From contig NZ_PTJA01000014.1 in assembly GCF_002934545.1 (NCBI RefSeq), positions 62,001-126,000 on the forward strand: 64,000 bases of DNA, in the 5' to 3' direction. Under the pieces are notes generated by a model. The model was not told the origin of the DNA. It saw only the letters and a list, made by a program, of their open reading frames with translations, and ran no database searches. Numbering within the stretch: position 1 is the stretch's first letter; the number at the start of each line of letters is the position of its first letter. This DNA comes from Lacrimispora xylanisolvens. GTDB taxonomy: Bacteria > Bacillota > Clostridia > Lachnospirales > Lachnospiraceae. A program made the translations under genes and the position numbers. This document shows, one piece after another, positions 51,501 through 61,023 of this stretch.

Positions 51501-52364
51501 ATGGAAAAGGCATATACCCTTGGATTATATGAGAAATCCATGCCTGAGTGGCTTGGATGGAAAGAAAAACTGGAAGCAGCAAAAGCAGCCGGTTATGATT
51601 TTGTGGAAATCAGCATTGATGAAACAGACCAAAAATTAAGCCGTTTATCCATGTCGCAGGCAGAACGGCTGGAATTAATCAATACCATGAAGATTGTGGG
51701 ACTGCCCATCCGCACCATGTGCTTAAGCGGGCACCGCAAATATCCCCTTGGAAGCCACGATCCCGCAATACGGGAAAAGGGAATGGAGATTATGGAGAAA
51801 GCAATCCAGCTGGCAGATGATCTGGGGGTCAGGATCATCCAGCTGGCAGGCTATGATGTATATTATGAGGATTCAAGCGAGGAGACCAAGCGGTATTTTC
51901 TGGAGAATCTGAAGAGAGCCACGGAAATTGCGGCGCGCCTGGGAGTTGTACTGGGATTTGAGACCATGGAAACGGAATTCATGAATACAGTGGAAAAATC
52001 CATGGAATATGTAAAGCTGGTATCATCTATGTATTTAAACGTCTATCCGGATATCGGGAATATTACCAATGCAGCCAAAACTTACGGAATCAATGCCTTA
52101 GATGACTTACGCGCAGGGAAAGGTCATCTGGTTGCCATGCATTTAAAAGAAACCGTTCCTGGAAAATTCAGGGAAATTCCATTTGGGACGGGGCATGTGG
52201 ACTTTGAAAGTGCCATTCAAACAGCCTGGGAGCTGGGAATCAGAAAATATGTGGCTGAGTTTTGGTATACCGGTAATTCCCAGTGGATGAGAGAACTTTA
52301 CGATGCTAATAAGCGGATGACTGAGATTCTGGATAAACAATGCCTGAAGGAGAGTGTGCAATGA
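51501..52364 (+). CDS. ulaE: L-xylulose-5-phosphate 3-epimerase
   Basis: A 287-residue TIM-barrel epimerase that converts L-xylulose 5-phosphate to L-ribulose 5-phosphate in ascorbate breakdown. The start TLGLYEKSMPEWLGWKEKL and the metal-site segments GFETME, YPDIGN, and HLKETVPGKFREIPFGTGHVDF identify UlaE. ATG 51501 has GGAGG ten bases upstream; the frame's earlier start at 51447 has none. The partners ulaD and ulaF are not in the window. Confidence 0.92.
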   Translation: MEKAYTLGLYEKSMPEWLGWKEKLEAAKAAGYDFVEISIDETDQKLSRLSMSQAERLELINTMKIVGLPIRTMCLSGHRKYPLGSHDPAIREKGMEIMEKAIQLADDLGVRIIQLAGYDVYYEDSSEETKRYFLENLKRATEIAARLGVVLGFETMETEFMNTVEKSMEYVKLVSSMYLNVYPDIGNITNAAKTYGINALDDLRAGKGHLVAMHLKETVPGKFREIPFGTGHVDFESAIQTAWELGIRKYVAEFWYTGNSQWMRELYDANKRMTEILDKQCLKESVQ

Positions 52365-53410
52365 AAGCAGAGAAAAAGGTATTGGGGCATTTAACAAAAT
52401 GTTATTCGGTTGCCCCCTTAAATTATAAAGGGAAAGAACATTTTCTGGTGGCAGCGGAAAAGGAAGATCCCTGTCTTTTATTTGATATGGACGGAAATAA
52501 GGTGGATACTGTCTGGGAAGAACCAGGCGGCACCATGTCCATGGTACAGGTTCCCGGTACAGACGGACAGTTTCTGGCAACCCAGCGGTTTTATTCTCCC
52601 AATGATTCCAAAGAGGCAGTCATAGTACTGGTAACCCCGGATAATTTGGGGAAGTGGCAGATAAAGACCATTGCAGCCCTTCCTCATGTCCATCGGTTTG
52701 ATATATTAAAAAGGGGAAGGACATACTATCTTCTGGCCTGTACTTTAAAATCCGGCCACGAGTATAAGGAAGACTGGTCCAGTCCGGGCAAGGTTTATGC
52801 TGCAGTGCTTCCGGAGGATCTTTCAGGGCTTTGTGAGTCCCATCCGTTGCAATTTGAAGTGATTCTGGAAGGACTGTTTAAGAATCATGGCTATTACCGG
52901 GTGGAGGAAGACGGAGCAGATACGGCACTGGTATCCTGTGAAGGAGGAGTTTTTCAGTTTGTCCCGCCCTTTCAAAAAGGGGAAAAGTGGGAGGTACAGA
53001 AGCTGCTTGACACTCCTGCCAGTGATGGTGTTTTAATTGACTTTGATGAGGATGGGGAAAAAGAGCTTGCTGTATTGTCCCCCTTCCATGGTGACTGCAT
53101 TTCCATATATAAAAAATCGGAAGGCAGCTATAAAAAAGTATACGAATATGAGAAAAAGGCAGAGTTTTCCCATGGGATTTTTGGGGGAAGCTTATGCGGG
53201 AAGCCTGCTTTGGTGGTGGGGCACAGGCAGGGAGAGAGAAATCTCCTTTGCTTTACCTGGAATAAAGAACTTAAGACATATCAATGGGAGATCCTGGACC
53301 GGGACTGCGGACCTGCCAATGTTCTGCATTTGAAAAAAGAAGGGGAAGACTTATTAATCAGCGCAAACCGGGAAATTGATGAAATTGCCATGTACCGGAT
53401 TACACCATAG
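52361..53410 (+). CDS. Beta-propeller-like protein of unknown function in the ula operon
   Basis: A 349-residue cytoplasmic protein I do not recognise by name. The pattern is of repeated beta blades of about 45-55 residues, with one clear FG-GAP/VCBS-type calcium-site motif, DFDEDGEKELAV (about residue 227), and aromatic blade ends. No signal peptide. It is the last gene of the operon and overlaps ulaE by ATGA, so it is made with the pathway enzymes. A hydrolase, lyase or binding role for an ascorbate-derived compound is possible, but nothing in the sequence shows active-site residues. ATG 52361 has AAGGAG eight bases before it. Confidence 0.72.
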   Translation: MKAEKKVLGHLTKCYSVAPLNYKGKEHFLVAAEKEDPCLLFDMDGNKVDTVWEEPGGTMSMVQVPGTDGQFLATQRFYSPNDSKEAVIVLVTPDNLGKWQIKTIAALPHVHRFDILKRGRTYYLLACTLKSGHEYKEDWSSPGKVYAAVLPEDLSGLCESHPLQFEVILEGLFKNHGYYRVEEDGADTALVSCEGGVFQFVPPFQKGEKWEVQKLLDTPASDGVLIDFDEDGEKELAVLSPFHGDCISIYKKSEGSYKKVYEYEKKAEFSHGIFGGSLCGKPALVVGHRQGERNLLCFTWNKELKTYQWEILDRDCGPANVLHLKKEGEDLLISANREIDEIAMYRITP

Positions 53411-53438
53411 GTGGAATAACCGGGTTTCTAAAAGAGAA

Positions 53439-53467
53439 TAGACAATTATACCTTTGTGAAGTATACT
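53439..53467 (+). promoter_or_regulatory. Promoter of the second chemoreceptor gene
   Basis: TAGACA (53439-53444), 17 bases, TATACT (53462-53467): a vegetative-type promoter, not the sigma-D type common for chemotaxis genes. Confidence 0.65.
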
Positions 53468-53481
53468 GAAATTAAGTTGAA

Positions 53482-53510
53482 CAGCAGATTTATCCATAAA
53501 TTTTCTGCTG
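53482..53510 (+). other. 5'-UTR hairpin before the chemoreceptor
   Basis: CAGCAGA (53482-53488) pairs with TCTGCTG (53504-53510) with an inner TTAT/ATAA stem. It sits a few bases after the expected transcription start and just before GGAGG, so it may stabilise or regulate the message. Confidence 0.45.
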
Positions 53511-53531
53511 AGACACAAAGGAGGAATTGTC

Positions 53532-55499
53532 ATGAAGAGCATAAAAAACAAAATATTTCTTTACATGGCTTTAACTGTTTTTATCTCACTCACAGTAGTT
53601 GGCGGCATCAGTATTTATTTAAATTATTACAGCATGATCGGAACCATGAACCAGTCCATGACAGAACTGGCTGAGACAGCGTCTGAGCGGGTGGCAAAGG
53701 AGCTGGATATTTATAAGAATCTTGCTTATGAAGCGGGAAGTATTGCAAGACTGGCTAACCCTGAGACAGGTATTGATGAAAAGAAGTCTATTATTGATCA
53801 GAGGGCCAAGACCCATGAGTTCCAGAGAGGGAATATTATAGGGACCGACGGTATCAGCATTTTTGATGGAAAAGACTATTCGGACCGGGATTATTTTAAG
53901 CGTTCAATCAAAGGAGAGATGGCGGTATCAGAACCATTAATCAGTAAGGTCACAGGGCAGATGACGATTATTATATCAGCCCCTTTGTGGGAAAAGGGAA
54001 TTCCCGGTACGAAGGTGGTTGGAGTTGTTTATTTTGTTCCCAGGGAAACCTTTTTAAATGATATTGCTGCATCCATACAGGTCAGTAAGGATTCCAATGC
54101 CTATCTTCTCAATCAGTCCGGAAAGGTAATTGCCGATCCCAATATGGAAAAGGTTACCAACGGAATCAATGTCCAGGAAAGTGCATCAAAGGACTCAGGG
54201 CTTTCCCAGCTTGCAGCGCTTGAAGCAGAGATGACCCAGGGAAAAAGCGGTTTCGGACGTTATGAAAATCAGGGGCATAAGATGTTTCTTTCCTATGCGC
54301 CGATCGCAGGAACCGATGGCTGGAGCATTGGAATCAGTGCACCCATGTCAGATTTCATGGGATCCACTAAAACAGCCAGCGGGGTTACACTTATACTGAT
54401 TGCAGTATTTCTCGTAGTTGCAGGAATTGTATCCGCTGTTCTGGCAGGCAAGATAGCAAGTCCCGTTACTTCCTGTGCAAACCGGTTAAAGCTGCTGGCA
54501 GAGGGGGATCTGGATTCTCCTGTAGCAGAGATGAAAAACAAAGATGAAACAGGTATCCTTGCAGATGCCACCAGAGAACTGGTTTCCAGACTTGGTATGA
54601 TTATTAAGGATGTGGATTACGTTCTTCATGAGATGGCAGCAGGAGATCTGACAGTCAGCACCACCTGTGACTCTGCCTACGTAGGAGGATTCAAAGGCAT
54701 ACATGAGGCGATGCATCAGTTAAAAGCACAGCTGGGGGATACTCTTTTAAGCATCAGCCGTTCTTCCGGTGAAGTGGCGGCAGGAGCCGACCAGGTATCT
54801 GCAGGTGCTCAGGCATTGTCACAGGGAGCTACGGAACAGGCAGGCTCTATAGAGGAACTGGCTGCTACGATTGGTGATATCTCAAAGCAGGTGGAAGGAA
54901 ATGCAAGAAGTGCCAGGGAGGCCAGTAACAAGGCGAAAGAAATGGCTGAGGAATTAAGCAGCGGAAAAGAACAGATGCTAAGGATGACAAAAGCCATGGA
55001 TGAGATTTCCCAGACGTCAGGGGAAATCGGTAAAATAATAAAGACAATTGAAGACATCGCTTTCCAGACCAATATTCTGGCACTGAACGCGGCAGTAGAA
55101 GCTGCGAGGGCGGGGGAAGCAGGAAAGGGCTTTGCAGTCGTTGCAGATGAAGTGAGAAATCTGGCCTCAAAAAGTGGGGAAGCATCAAAGAATACATCTT
55201 TCCTGATCGAGAATTCCTATCAGTCTGTTCAAAATGGAGCACTGATTGCAGCAGAAACAAAAGAATCCTTAGACCGGATCGCTGCTTCTTCTGAAAGAAC
55301 CGTATCTTTGATCAATGAAATTTCCAATTCATCAGCAGAGCAGGCTGTTTCCATTGGGCAGGTAAATCAGGGGATTGATCAGATTTCCAGTGTGGTTCAG
55401 ACAAACTCCGCAACAGCCGAAGAGAGTGCAGCAACCAGTGAGGAACTTTCCGGTCAGGCACAGATTTTAAAGAACTTAATCGATCGGTTTCGACTTTAA
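53532..55499 (+). CDS. Methyl-accepting chemotaxis protein (dCache type), second
   Basis: A 655-residue chemoreceptor: membrane segment about residues 8-32, outer dCache domain (about 35-285, with [25 protein letters not shown]), second segment (about 280-305), HAMP (305-360), and signalling domain with the hairpin tip [24 protein letters not shown] precedes the ATG. Its neighbours are the ula operon and a tiny membrane protein. It is a paralogue of the receptor at 39685; the outer domains are not closely alike by eye. Confidence 0.9.
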   Translation: MKSIKNKIFLYMALTVFISLTVVGGISIYLNYYSMIGTMNQSMTELAETASERVAKELDIYKNLAYEAGSIARLANPETGIDEKKSIIDQRAKTHEFQRGNIIGTDGISIFDGKDYSDRDYFKRSIKGEMAVSEPLISKVTGQMTIIISAPLWEKGIPGTKVVGVVYFVPRETFLNDIAASIQVSKDSNAYLLNQSGKVIADPNMEKVTNGINVQESASKDSGLSQLAALEAEMTQGKSGFGRYENQGHKMFLSYAPIAGTDGWSIGISAPMSDFMGSTKTASGVTLILIAVFLVVAGIVSAVLAGKIASPVTSCANRLKLLAEGDLDSPVAEMKNKDETGILADATRELVSRLGMIIKDVDYVLHEMAAGDLTVSTTCDSAYVGGFKGIHEAMHQLKAQLGDTLLSISRSSGEVAAGADQVSAGAQALSQGATEQAGSIEELAATIGDISKQVEGNARSAREASNKAKEMAEELSSGKEQMLRMTKAMDEISQTSGEIGKIIKTIEDIAFQTNILALNAAVEAARAGEAGKGFAVVADEVRNLASKSGEASKNTSFLIENSYQSVQNGALIAAETKESLDRIAASSERTVSLINEISNSSAEQAVSIGQVNQGIDQISSVVQTNSATAEESAATSEELSGQAQILKNLIDRFRL

Positions 55500-55593
55500 T
55501 CGACTTTATTAAAATAGCGTTAAGATTCCATCCATTCTCTATCTTTTTATAGGATATATTACTAAAATAGAAGGGTAGAAGGAGGGATAAATT

Positions 55594-55737
55594 ATGGGGT
55601 TTATGATTGTTTTGCTTATGGCGGTATATGCTGTGATCGGTGGACTGACAACGCTTTATCTGTTTTTCAGCTTCCCGGCAGTGATCATTTGGAAATTTTA
55701 CAGAAAACTGAAATATGGAATTTCTGTCTTTAACTGA
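55594..55737 (+). CDS. Small membrane protein, 47 residues
   Basis: ATG 55594 has an ideal GAAGGAGGG site seven bases upstream and opens a 47-codon frame. The product is hydrophobic over residues 2-35 (MGFMIVLLMAVYAVIGGL at the start), with a basic, aromatic end (WKFYRKLKYG). It should be one or two membrane helices. It follows the chemoreceptor by 94 bases and ends just before a strong terminator, so it may share that transcript. I do not recognise a family. Confidence 0.7.
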   Translation: MGFMIVLLMAVYAVIGGLTTLYLFFSFPAVIIWKFYRKLKYGISVFN

Positions 55738-55749
55738 ACATGCAAGGAA

Positions 55750-55802
55750 AAGAAACAGGCACCAGATCATCCTGATATCAGGAACTCTGGTGCCTGTTTC
55801 TT
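55750..55802. terminator. Strong bidirectional terminator
   Basis: AAGAAACAGGCACCAGA (55750-55766) pairs perfectly over 17 bases with 55786-55802, and the loop holds its own 12-base palindrome CCTGATATCAGG (55771-55782). Both sides show T-rich flanks, so it ends the small membrane gene and the convergent subtilisin-like cluster. Confidence 0.87.
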
Positions 55803-55807
55803 AAAAA

Positions 55808-57481
55808 TCAGATGTTGGTAAGCCGTTCAAATAAATTATTTACATTGATTCGTCCGTACCCCCATACATTGTTAGGATAAACTTCTGAGGGGCTTCTTAC
55901 GGCACCCCTTATAATTAACCGGTTGACGTCATATCCGGTCAGAGAAGTATAGTTGCCTCTTGGAATTCCCCATTCAAGCACCATGGCAATAATTCCTGCT
56001 GCATGGGCACAGGCGGCTCCGGTGCCGGTTGCAGTCCCGTACTGGTTGCCGGGAGCAGCACAGGGGATCTGGTAGCCGGGTGCTGCAATATCCGGCTTAA
56101 CCAGACCGCTTCTGGTATAACCCCTGCTGGATTCAGGAAGAATGCCATCGTTAAACTGATTATAAGCTGTTACGGTCAGCTGGTTGGCACCATTGCCCGG
56201 AGATGTAATGGTAGTATCCGGATTCGGTGCTAAAAAATAGGTGCTGTCAGATATGATTGATCCACTTGGGAGCCAGCAATGAAACGAAAAGGATTCATTT
56301 TCAAGACTCTGAGCCCGTAAAGACCATACTCCGGGCTGAGGATTTAAAAAACGGATTAAAATAAGCTGATCTCCGGTTTCCTCTTCAAAAATAATATTAT
56401 TCACCCAGACCACACTCTGGGTAAAAATAAAATTAAATTTCCGGCAGTCTGAGATGGAAGGATAAATCCTCTGGGTGGATTCCCTGTTTGGAGTAGATAT
56501 ATCAATGGAGATTCGTTCTGGTGCGTATGGCCAGATTTCCATCCAGAATTCTTTGTCATTTTCTCCAATTCTCAATTCGAAATCATTATAAAAAGGCACA
56601 GCAGATGTACTGTTAAAATAATGCCTTTGTGTATTTCCTTGATTTCCGGCGGAGGTACACACGCCAATTCCAGGAAGCTGTACCAGATAGGTTAAATAGC
56701 TGCTTAATGTCCCTTTGCCATCATGGCTGCCCTGGCTTGTGCCAAGTGAAATACAGATAACAAGGGGAAGACTCAGTTTCTGAGCAGTCAAAAAGAGATA
56801 TCTGATCCCCAGCAAAATGTCTGATTCCTGGAAGCAGTAGGTATCTTTTGGTATGGTAAATACATTTTTTAAGTTTTCTTTCGCATCTTTCAGTTTTACT
56901 ATTACAATCTGGGAATTGGGAACCACTCCGGCAAAGACCTCATCAGCACTGACGCTGCCGGCTGCAATGCTTGCCATAGCAGTTCCATGTCCGTTGGTAT
57001 CAGTAGATGGAACAATGGAAAGAGGATCTTCTGAGGTTAAGGCCAGATTGATGGCCTCTCGGTTATATTCACTGCCAAAGGTAAATCCTTCCGGAATAAT
57101 CCCGGTCTGCACCGTCTGATCCCATATAGAAACAATGCGTGTGGTTCCGTCGTTATTGCGAAATGCGTTATGCTGGTAGTCAATGCCTGTATCCACAAAG
57201 CCCATTAGAACGCCCTGACCGGTCAGATTTAAAAATGGATTTCTCTGAACCGTGCCAATACCCGATTTTTCTATACTGATGGTGGATTCAAGCGTATAAA
57301 GTGAGGGAAAGACGTTATAGGGGTGTGTTCCTAAATCACAGGGATCCGTTCCAGTTGTGGGAATATGAAGCAGTGAGCTTCGCTCTGTGAGTGGTGTGAT
57401 ATTGTCTCCCGTATCATAGGAGGGGACCGAAATATTATTAATGATTAAGTCGTAATAATTATTATCCAGTATTTTATTCAA
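55808..57481 (-). CDS. Csp-like subtilisin-family pseudoprotease 1
   Basis: A 557-residue S8-family protein. Residues 1-85 are a prodomain-like part starting ILDNNYYDLIINN; 86-285 the first half of the subtilase fold; about 286-425 a beta-rich insertion like the jelly roll of clostridial Csp proteins; 426-557 the rest of the fold. Asp97 (FVDTGID), His165 (NGHGTAM) and oxyanion Asn280 (SAGNQGN) are kept, but the Ser position is Gly488 in ATGTGAACAHAAG. It should not cleave peptides by the usual route. The start is TTG with GGAGG upstream. It is the last gene of the tandem array and has no promoter I can see, so it may be read from upstream. No signal peptide. Confidence 0.88.
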   Translation of the reverse strand: MNKILDNNYYDLIINNISVPSYDTGDNITPLTERSSLLHIPTTGTDPCDLGTHPYNVFPSLYTLESTISIEKSGIGTVQRNPFLNLTGQGVLMGFVDTGIDYQHNAFRNNDGTTRIVSIWDQTVQTGIIPEGFTFGSEYNREAINLALTSEDPLSIVPSTDTNGHGTAMASIAAGSVSADEVFAGVVPNSQIVIVKLKDAKENLKNVFTIPKDTYCFQESDILLGIRYLFLTAQKLSLPLVICISLGTSQGSHDGKGTLSSYLTYLVQLPGIGVCTSAGNQGNTQRHYFNSTSAVPFYNDFELRIGENDKEFWMEIWPYAPERISIDISTPNRESTQRIYPSISDCRKFNFIFTQSVVWVNNIIFEEETGDQLILIRFLNPQPGVWSLRAQSLENESFSFHCWLPSGSIISDSTYFLAPNPDTTITSPGNGANQLTVTAYNQFNDGILPESSRGYTRSGLVKPDIAAPGYQIPCAAPGNQYGTATGTGAACAHAAGIIAMVLEWGIPRGNYTSLTGYDVNRLIIRGAVRSPSEVYPNNVWGYGRINVNNLFERLTNI

Positions 57482-57541
57482 AATCAGGCCTCCTCACTGC
57501 ACCAATATTAAGAATTAAAACACCCGTTCAAGACAACCGGA

Positions 57542-59212
57542 TCAGATATTGGTCAGCCTTCGAAACAGGTTATTTACATCAAGCCGGCCATATCCCCAGA
57601 TGTTGTTTGGGTAGATGATAGAGCTGTCACGTGCAGCTCCCCGGATCAACAACCGGTTCACGTCATTTCCGGTCATGGATGTGTAATTCCCCCTTGGTAT
57701 TCCCCATTCCAGTATCATGGCGATGGCTCCCGCTGTATGTGCAGCGGCGGCACCAGTTCCAGTCATGGTTCCATAGAGATTTCGCGGAATCGCACATGGT
57801 ATCTGATATCCGGGAGCGGCAATGTCTGGCTTTATCAGCCCGTTTCTTGTATAACCTCTGCTGGATTCAATGAGAATACTGTCATTAAACTGATTATAGG
57901 CAGTAACGGTCAGCTGACTGATTCCATCTCCGGGAGAGGTAATGGTAGTATCCGGATTCGGATTTAAAAAAAATGTGTCATTTGTAATAATATCACCGGA
58001 AGGAAGCCAGGAATGAAATGAAATGGGCTCATTTTCCATGCTTTGTACCCGGATATTCCAGACTCCCGCAAGGGGATTTTGAAAACGCAGGAGAATCAGC
58101 TGATCGCCGGATTCTTCTTCAAATATAAAGTTATTTACCCATACGGTACTTCCTGTAAAAATAAAATCAAATTTTCTGCAGGAACCAATGGTTGGGTAAA
58201 TGGGCTGAGTGGATTCTCTGTTTGGGGTGGAAACATCAATGGAAACACGGCCCAGTGCATAAGGCCAGATTTCCATAAAAAACAAGGAATCATTTTCTCC
58301 TATTCTTAATTCAAAGTTATTATAATAAGGCGGTGCTGTGGTACTGTTAAAATAATGACGTCTGTCATTGCCTTCATTTCCTGCTGAAACAGATATTCCG
58401 ATTCCCGGCAGTCTGGAAAGATAATTTAAATAGTTGCTAAGTGCATCTGTGCCGTCATGACCTCCCTGGCTGCTGCCAAGGGCAATGCAGATAACTAACG
58501 GGCGGCTGGCATTCTGTGCATATGTTTCCAGATACCGGACACCCAGCATAATGTCAGATTCCTGGTAGCACAATACGTCCGGCTTTACAAAGTTCATACT
58601 CCTTAAATTCTGTTTGGGATCTTTCAGTTTTACAACGACCAGTTCCGCTTCCGGTACCACACCGGTAAAGGAATTCGCCGGATTATATCTGCCTGCGATG
58701 ATGCTTGCAACAGAAGTTCCATGCCCTACAGTATCGACGGAAGGTACAATCGATAAGGGTTCATCTGATCTCAAAGCTATATTAATGGATTCTCTGTTAT
58801 ATTCTGTCCCATATGTAAATCCCACCGGCGGATTGTTGCTTTGAATGGATTGATCCCAGATCGAAAGAATTCTGGAAGTGTTATCATTGTATAGAAACGC
58901 TTCATGTCTGTAATCGATCCCTGTATCAATCACTCCCACAATAATTCCCCGCCCTGTGAGATTTAAAAAAGGATTTCTCTGTACAGGACCAATTCCCGAT
59001 TTTTCTATGCTGATGGTGGAGTTGAGCGTATAAAGTGTGGGAAATGTATGATATGGATATTCTCCAAGCAGGCATGGAGTTGAACCGGCTGCCGGAATAT
59101 GGAGCAGGGAATGTCTGAAATTAATCATGGTTATATTATCTGAGTTATAATTGGGAATTGAAACATTGTTAATGATCAGATCATAATAATCGTTATCCAG
59201 AATCTTTTCCAA
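57542..59212 (-). CDS. Csp-like subtilisin-family pseudoprotease 2
   Basis: A 556-residue paralogue, one residue shorter near position 25. Asp96 (VIDTGID), His164 (VGHGTSV) and Asn279 (SAGNEGN) are kept; the nucleophile position is Gly487 in MTGTGAAAAHTAG. TTG start, eight bases after GGAGG. The gap to the upstream copy is only 36 bases with no promoter, so it is probably co-transcribed with copy 3. By eye it is closest to copies 1 and 4 in the FNSTTAPPYYNNFELRIGEND region. Confidence 0.88.
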   Translation of the reverse strand: MEKILDNDYYDLIINNVSIPNYNSDNITMINFRHSLLHIPAAGSTPCLLGEYPYHTFPTLYTLNSTISIEKSGIGPVQRNPFLNLTGRGIIVGVIDTGIDYRHEAFLYNDNTSRILSIWDQSIQSNNPPVGFTYGTEYNRESINIALRSDEPLSIVPSVDTVGHGTSVASIIAGRYNPANSFTGVVPEAELVVVKLKDPKQNLRSMNFVKPDVLCYQESDIMLGVRYLETYAQNASRPLVICIALGSSQGGHDGTDALSNYLNYLSRLPGIGISVSAGNEGNDRRHYFNSTTAPPYYNNFELRIGENDSLFFMEIWPYALGRVSIDVSTPNRESTQPIYPTIGSCRKFDFIFTGSTVWVNNFIFEEESGDQLILLRFQNPLAGVWNIRVQSMENEPISFHSWLPSGDIITNDTFFLNPNPDTTITSPGDGISQLTVTAYNQFNDSILIESSRGYTRNGLIKPDIAAPGYQIPCAIPRNLYGTMTGTGAAAAHTAGAIAMILEWGIPRGNYTSMTGNDVNRLLIRGAARDSSIIYPNNIWGYGRLDVNNLFRRLTNI

Positions 59213-59248
59213 AAGACAGTCCTCCGGTCCATTTTTCCATATTTGCCG

Positions 59249-60922
59249 TTACAGATTTGTAAGCTGCTGAAAAACTTTATTTACGTCAAGCTGGCCATAC
59301 CCCCAAAGGTTATTTGGATATGTGTTAGCTGTCCCGTGCCTGGCGGCTCTCATGAACATTCGGTTAATATCATATCCGGTTAAAGTCGGGAGATTTTTTC
59401 TGACGATTCCCCATTCAAAAATCATGGCTGCAGCACCGGCAGCATGTGCAGCAGCAGTACCAGTCCCCGTCGCGCTGCCGTATGAATTCCCTGAAACAGC
59501 GCAGGGAAGCAAAAAACCGGGAGCGGAAATGTCTGGTTTGATCATACCCGCCGTTGTATAACCCCTGCTGGCATCTGTAAGGACGCTGTCATTAAATTGA
59601 TTGTAAGCAGTAACTGTTAACTGATGAGTCCCATTTCCGGGAGAGGTTATGGTCACAGAGGAATCTGGATTTAAAAAGTAAGTTTCATCGGACAGGAAAT
59701 TCCCGTTGGGAAGCCAGCAGTGAAAGGAAAAAGGTTCTTCCTTCATTGACTGCACCCGCAGATACCACACTCCGGGCATAGGATCCTTAAATCGCATTAC
59801 GATTACCTGATTCCCTGTTTCATCATCAAAAAGAATATTATTCACCCAAATGATGCTTTGTGCAAAAATAAAATTAAATTTTCTGCATTCGTTCAGGGTA
59901 GGATAAATTCTCTGTGTGGATTCTCTGCTGGGTGTTGAAATATCAATGGATATCCGGCTTGTTGCATAAGGCCAGAGAACCATACAAAATTCTTTGTCCT
60001 TTTCGCTGATTTTCAGCTCAAAATCATGATACCAGGGGATCTGGCTTGTAATATTAAGATAATGTCTGGCGTTGTTTCCTTCATTTCCAGCGGAAGCAAC
60101 AAAACAGATTCCCGGATCTTGTGTTTTAGCGGTCATGAAACTGCTGATTGCCCCGTTGCCGTCATGACCACCCAGGCTGCTTCCCAGGCAGATACATATT
60201 ACTATGGGTCTTGCCGCTTTCTGGGCAACTGACAGCAGGTAACGGAGCCCCAGATAAATATCTGATTCCTGAAAACAGTAGGTATCTTCAGGAACAAAGA
60301 AAATATTTTTCAGATTATTTTTGGCATTCTTTAGTTTTACTATCACAAGCTCTGATAATGGAGCGACTCCTGAGAAAGAGAGGTCTGCTGAGGGCGATCC
60401 GGCAGCTATGCTGGCAATGGCGGTTCCATGACCGTTGTTGTCTGTGGAAGGAACCACAGACAGCGGCTGGGAGGATAATAAAGCTTCATTTAGCTGTTCT
60501 TTGCTGTATTCGGTTCCAAAGGTAAAACTATCTGGAGGAGTTCCTTCCTGTATTGTCTGATCCCAGATGGAATAGATCCGGCTGGTACCGTCCGGATTTT
60601 GAAATGCCGGGTGTGTGTAATCAATTCCGGTATCAACTACGCCGATCAGTACTCCTTTTCCCATGAGACCCAGATATGAGTTTTGCTGAACAGAACCGAT
60701 GCCTGATTTATCAAGGCTTACCTCAGATTCCAATGCATATAAGGTAGGAAAGCTGTTATAGGGGTATGTTCCCAGATCACAGGGATCCGGGGACGTAATT
60801 GGTATATGAAGCAGAGAGTAGCGGTCGCTCAGCGGGGTTATATTATCGCCCGTGCCGTACCCCGATATTATGGTATTGCCCATAATAAGGTCGTAATAGT
60901 TATTGTCCAGAATTTTATTCAA
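59249..60922 (-). CDS. Csp-like subtilisin-family pseudoprotease 3
   Basis: A 557-residue paralogue and the most divergent by eye (for example MGNTIISGYGTG near residue 14 and KISEKDKEFCMVLWPY in the insertion). Asp97 (VVDTGID), His165 (NGHGTAI) and Asn in SAGNEGN are kept; the nucleophile position is Gly488 in ATGTGTAAAHAAG. TTG start after GGAGG. The 101-base gap upstream carries a mother-cell-type promoter (60962-60989) matching the one before copy 4. Confidence 0.88.
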   Translation of the reverse strand: MNKILDNNYYDLIMGNTIISGYGTGDNITPLSDRYSLLHIPITSPDPCDLGTYPYNSFPTLYALESEVSLDKSGIGSVQQNSYLGLMGKGVLIGVVDTGIDYTHPAFQNPDGTSRIYSIWDQTIQEGTPPDSFTFGTEYSKEQLNEALLSSQPLSVVPSTDNNGHGTAIASIAAGSPSADLSFSGVAPLSELVIVKLKNAKNNLKNIFFVPEDTYCFQESDIYLGLRYLLSVAQKAARPIVICICLGSSLGGHDGNGAISSFMTAKTQDPGICFVASAGNEGNNARHYLNITSQIPWYHDFELKISEKDKEFCMVLWPYATSRISIDISTPSRESTQRIYPTLNECRKFNFIFAQSIIWVNNILFDDETGNQVIVMRFKDPMPGVWYLRVQSMKEEPFSFHCWLPNGNFLSDETYFLNPDSSVTITSPGNGTHQLTVTAYNQFNDSVLTDASRGYTTAGMIKPDISAPGFLLPCAVSGNSYGSATGTGTAAAHAAGAAAMIFEWGIVRKNLPTLTGYDINRMFMRAARHGTANTYPNNLWGYGQLDVNKVFQQLTNL

Positions 60923-60961
60923 TAAAAGTCCTCCTGTCTTATACTGAGGGCATATATGATA

Positions 60962-60989
60962 AGTTTATGCAGCAGGAATTCTAATATGA
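60962..60989 (-). promoter_or_regulatory. Sporulation-type promoter before pseudoprotease 3
   Basis: On the minus strand TCATATT (60989-60983), 13 bases, CATAAACT (60969-60962). The -35 fits the sigma-E consensus fully and the -10 in 7 of 8 positions, though the spacer is one base short of the usual 14-15. Confidence 0.5.
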
Positions 60990-61023
60990 AAGGAGGGGGG
61001 AGAATGGAAAAATGTTACATCCA

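Noticed and set aside
60951-61023. Possible sigma-G promoter (GCATA ... CAGTATA) before pseudoprotease 3
   Set aside because: The spacer is 19 bases and the -10 is weak; the TCATATT-N13-CATAAACT element fits better and is repeated before copy 4.
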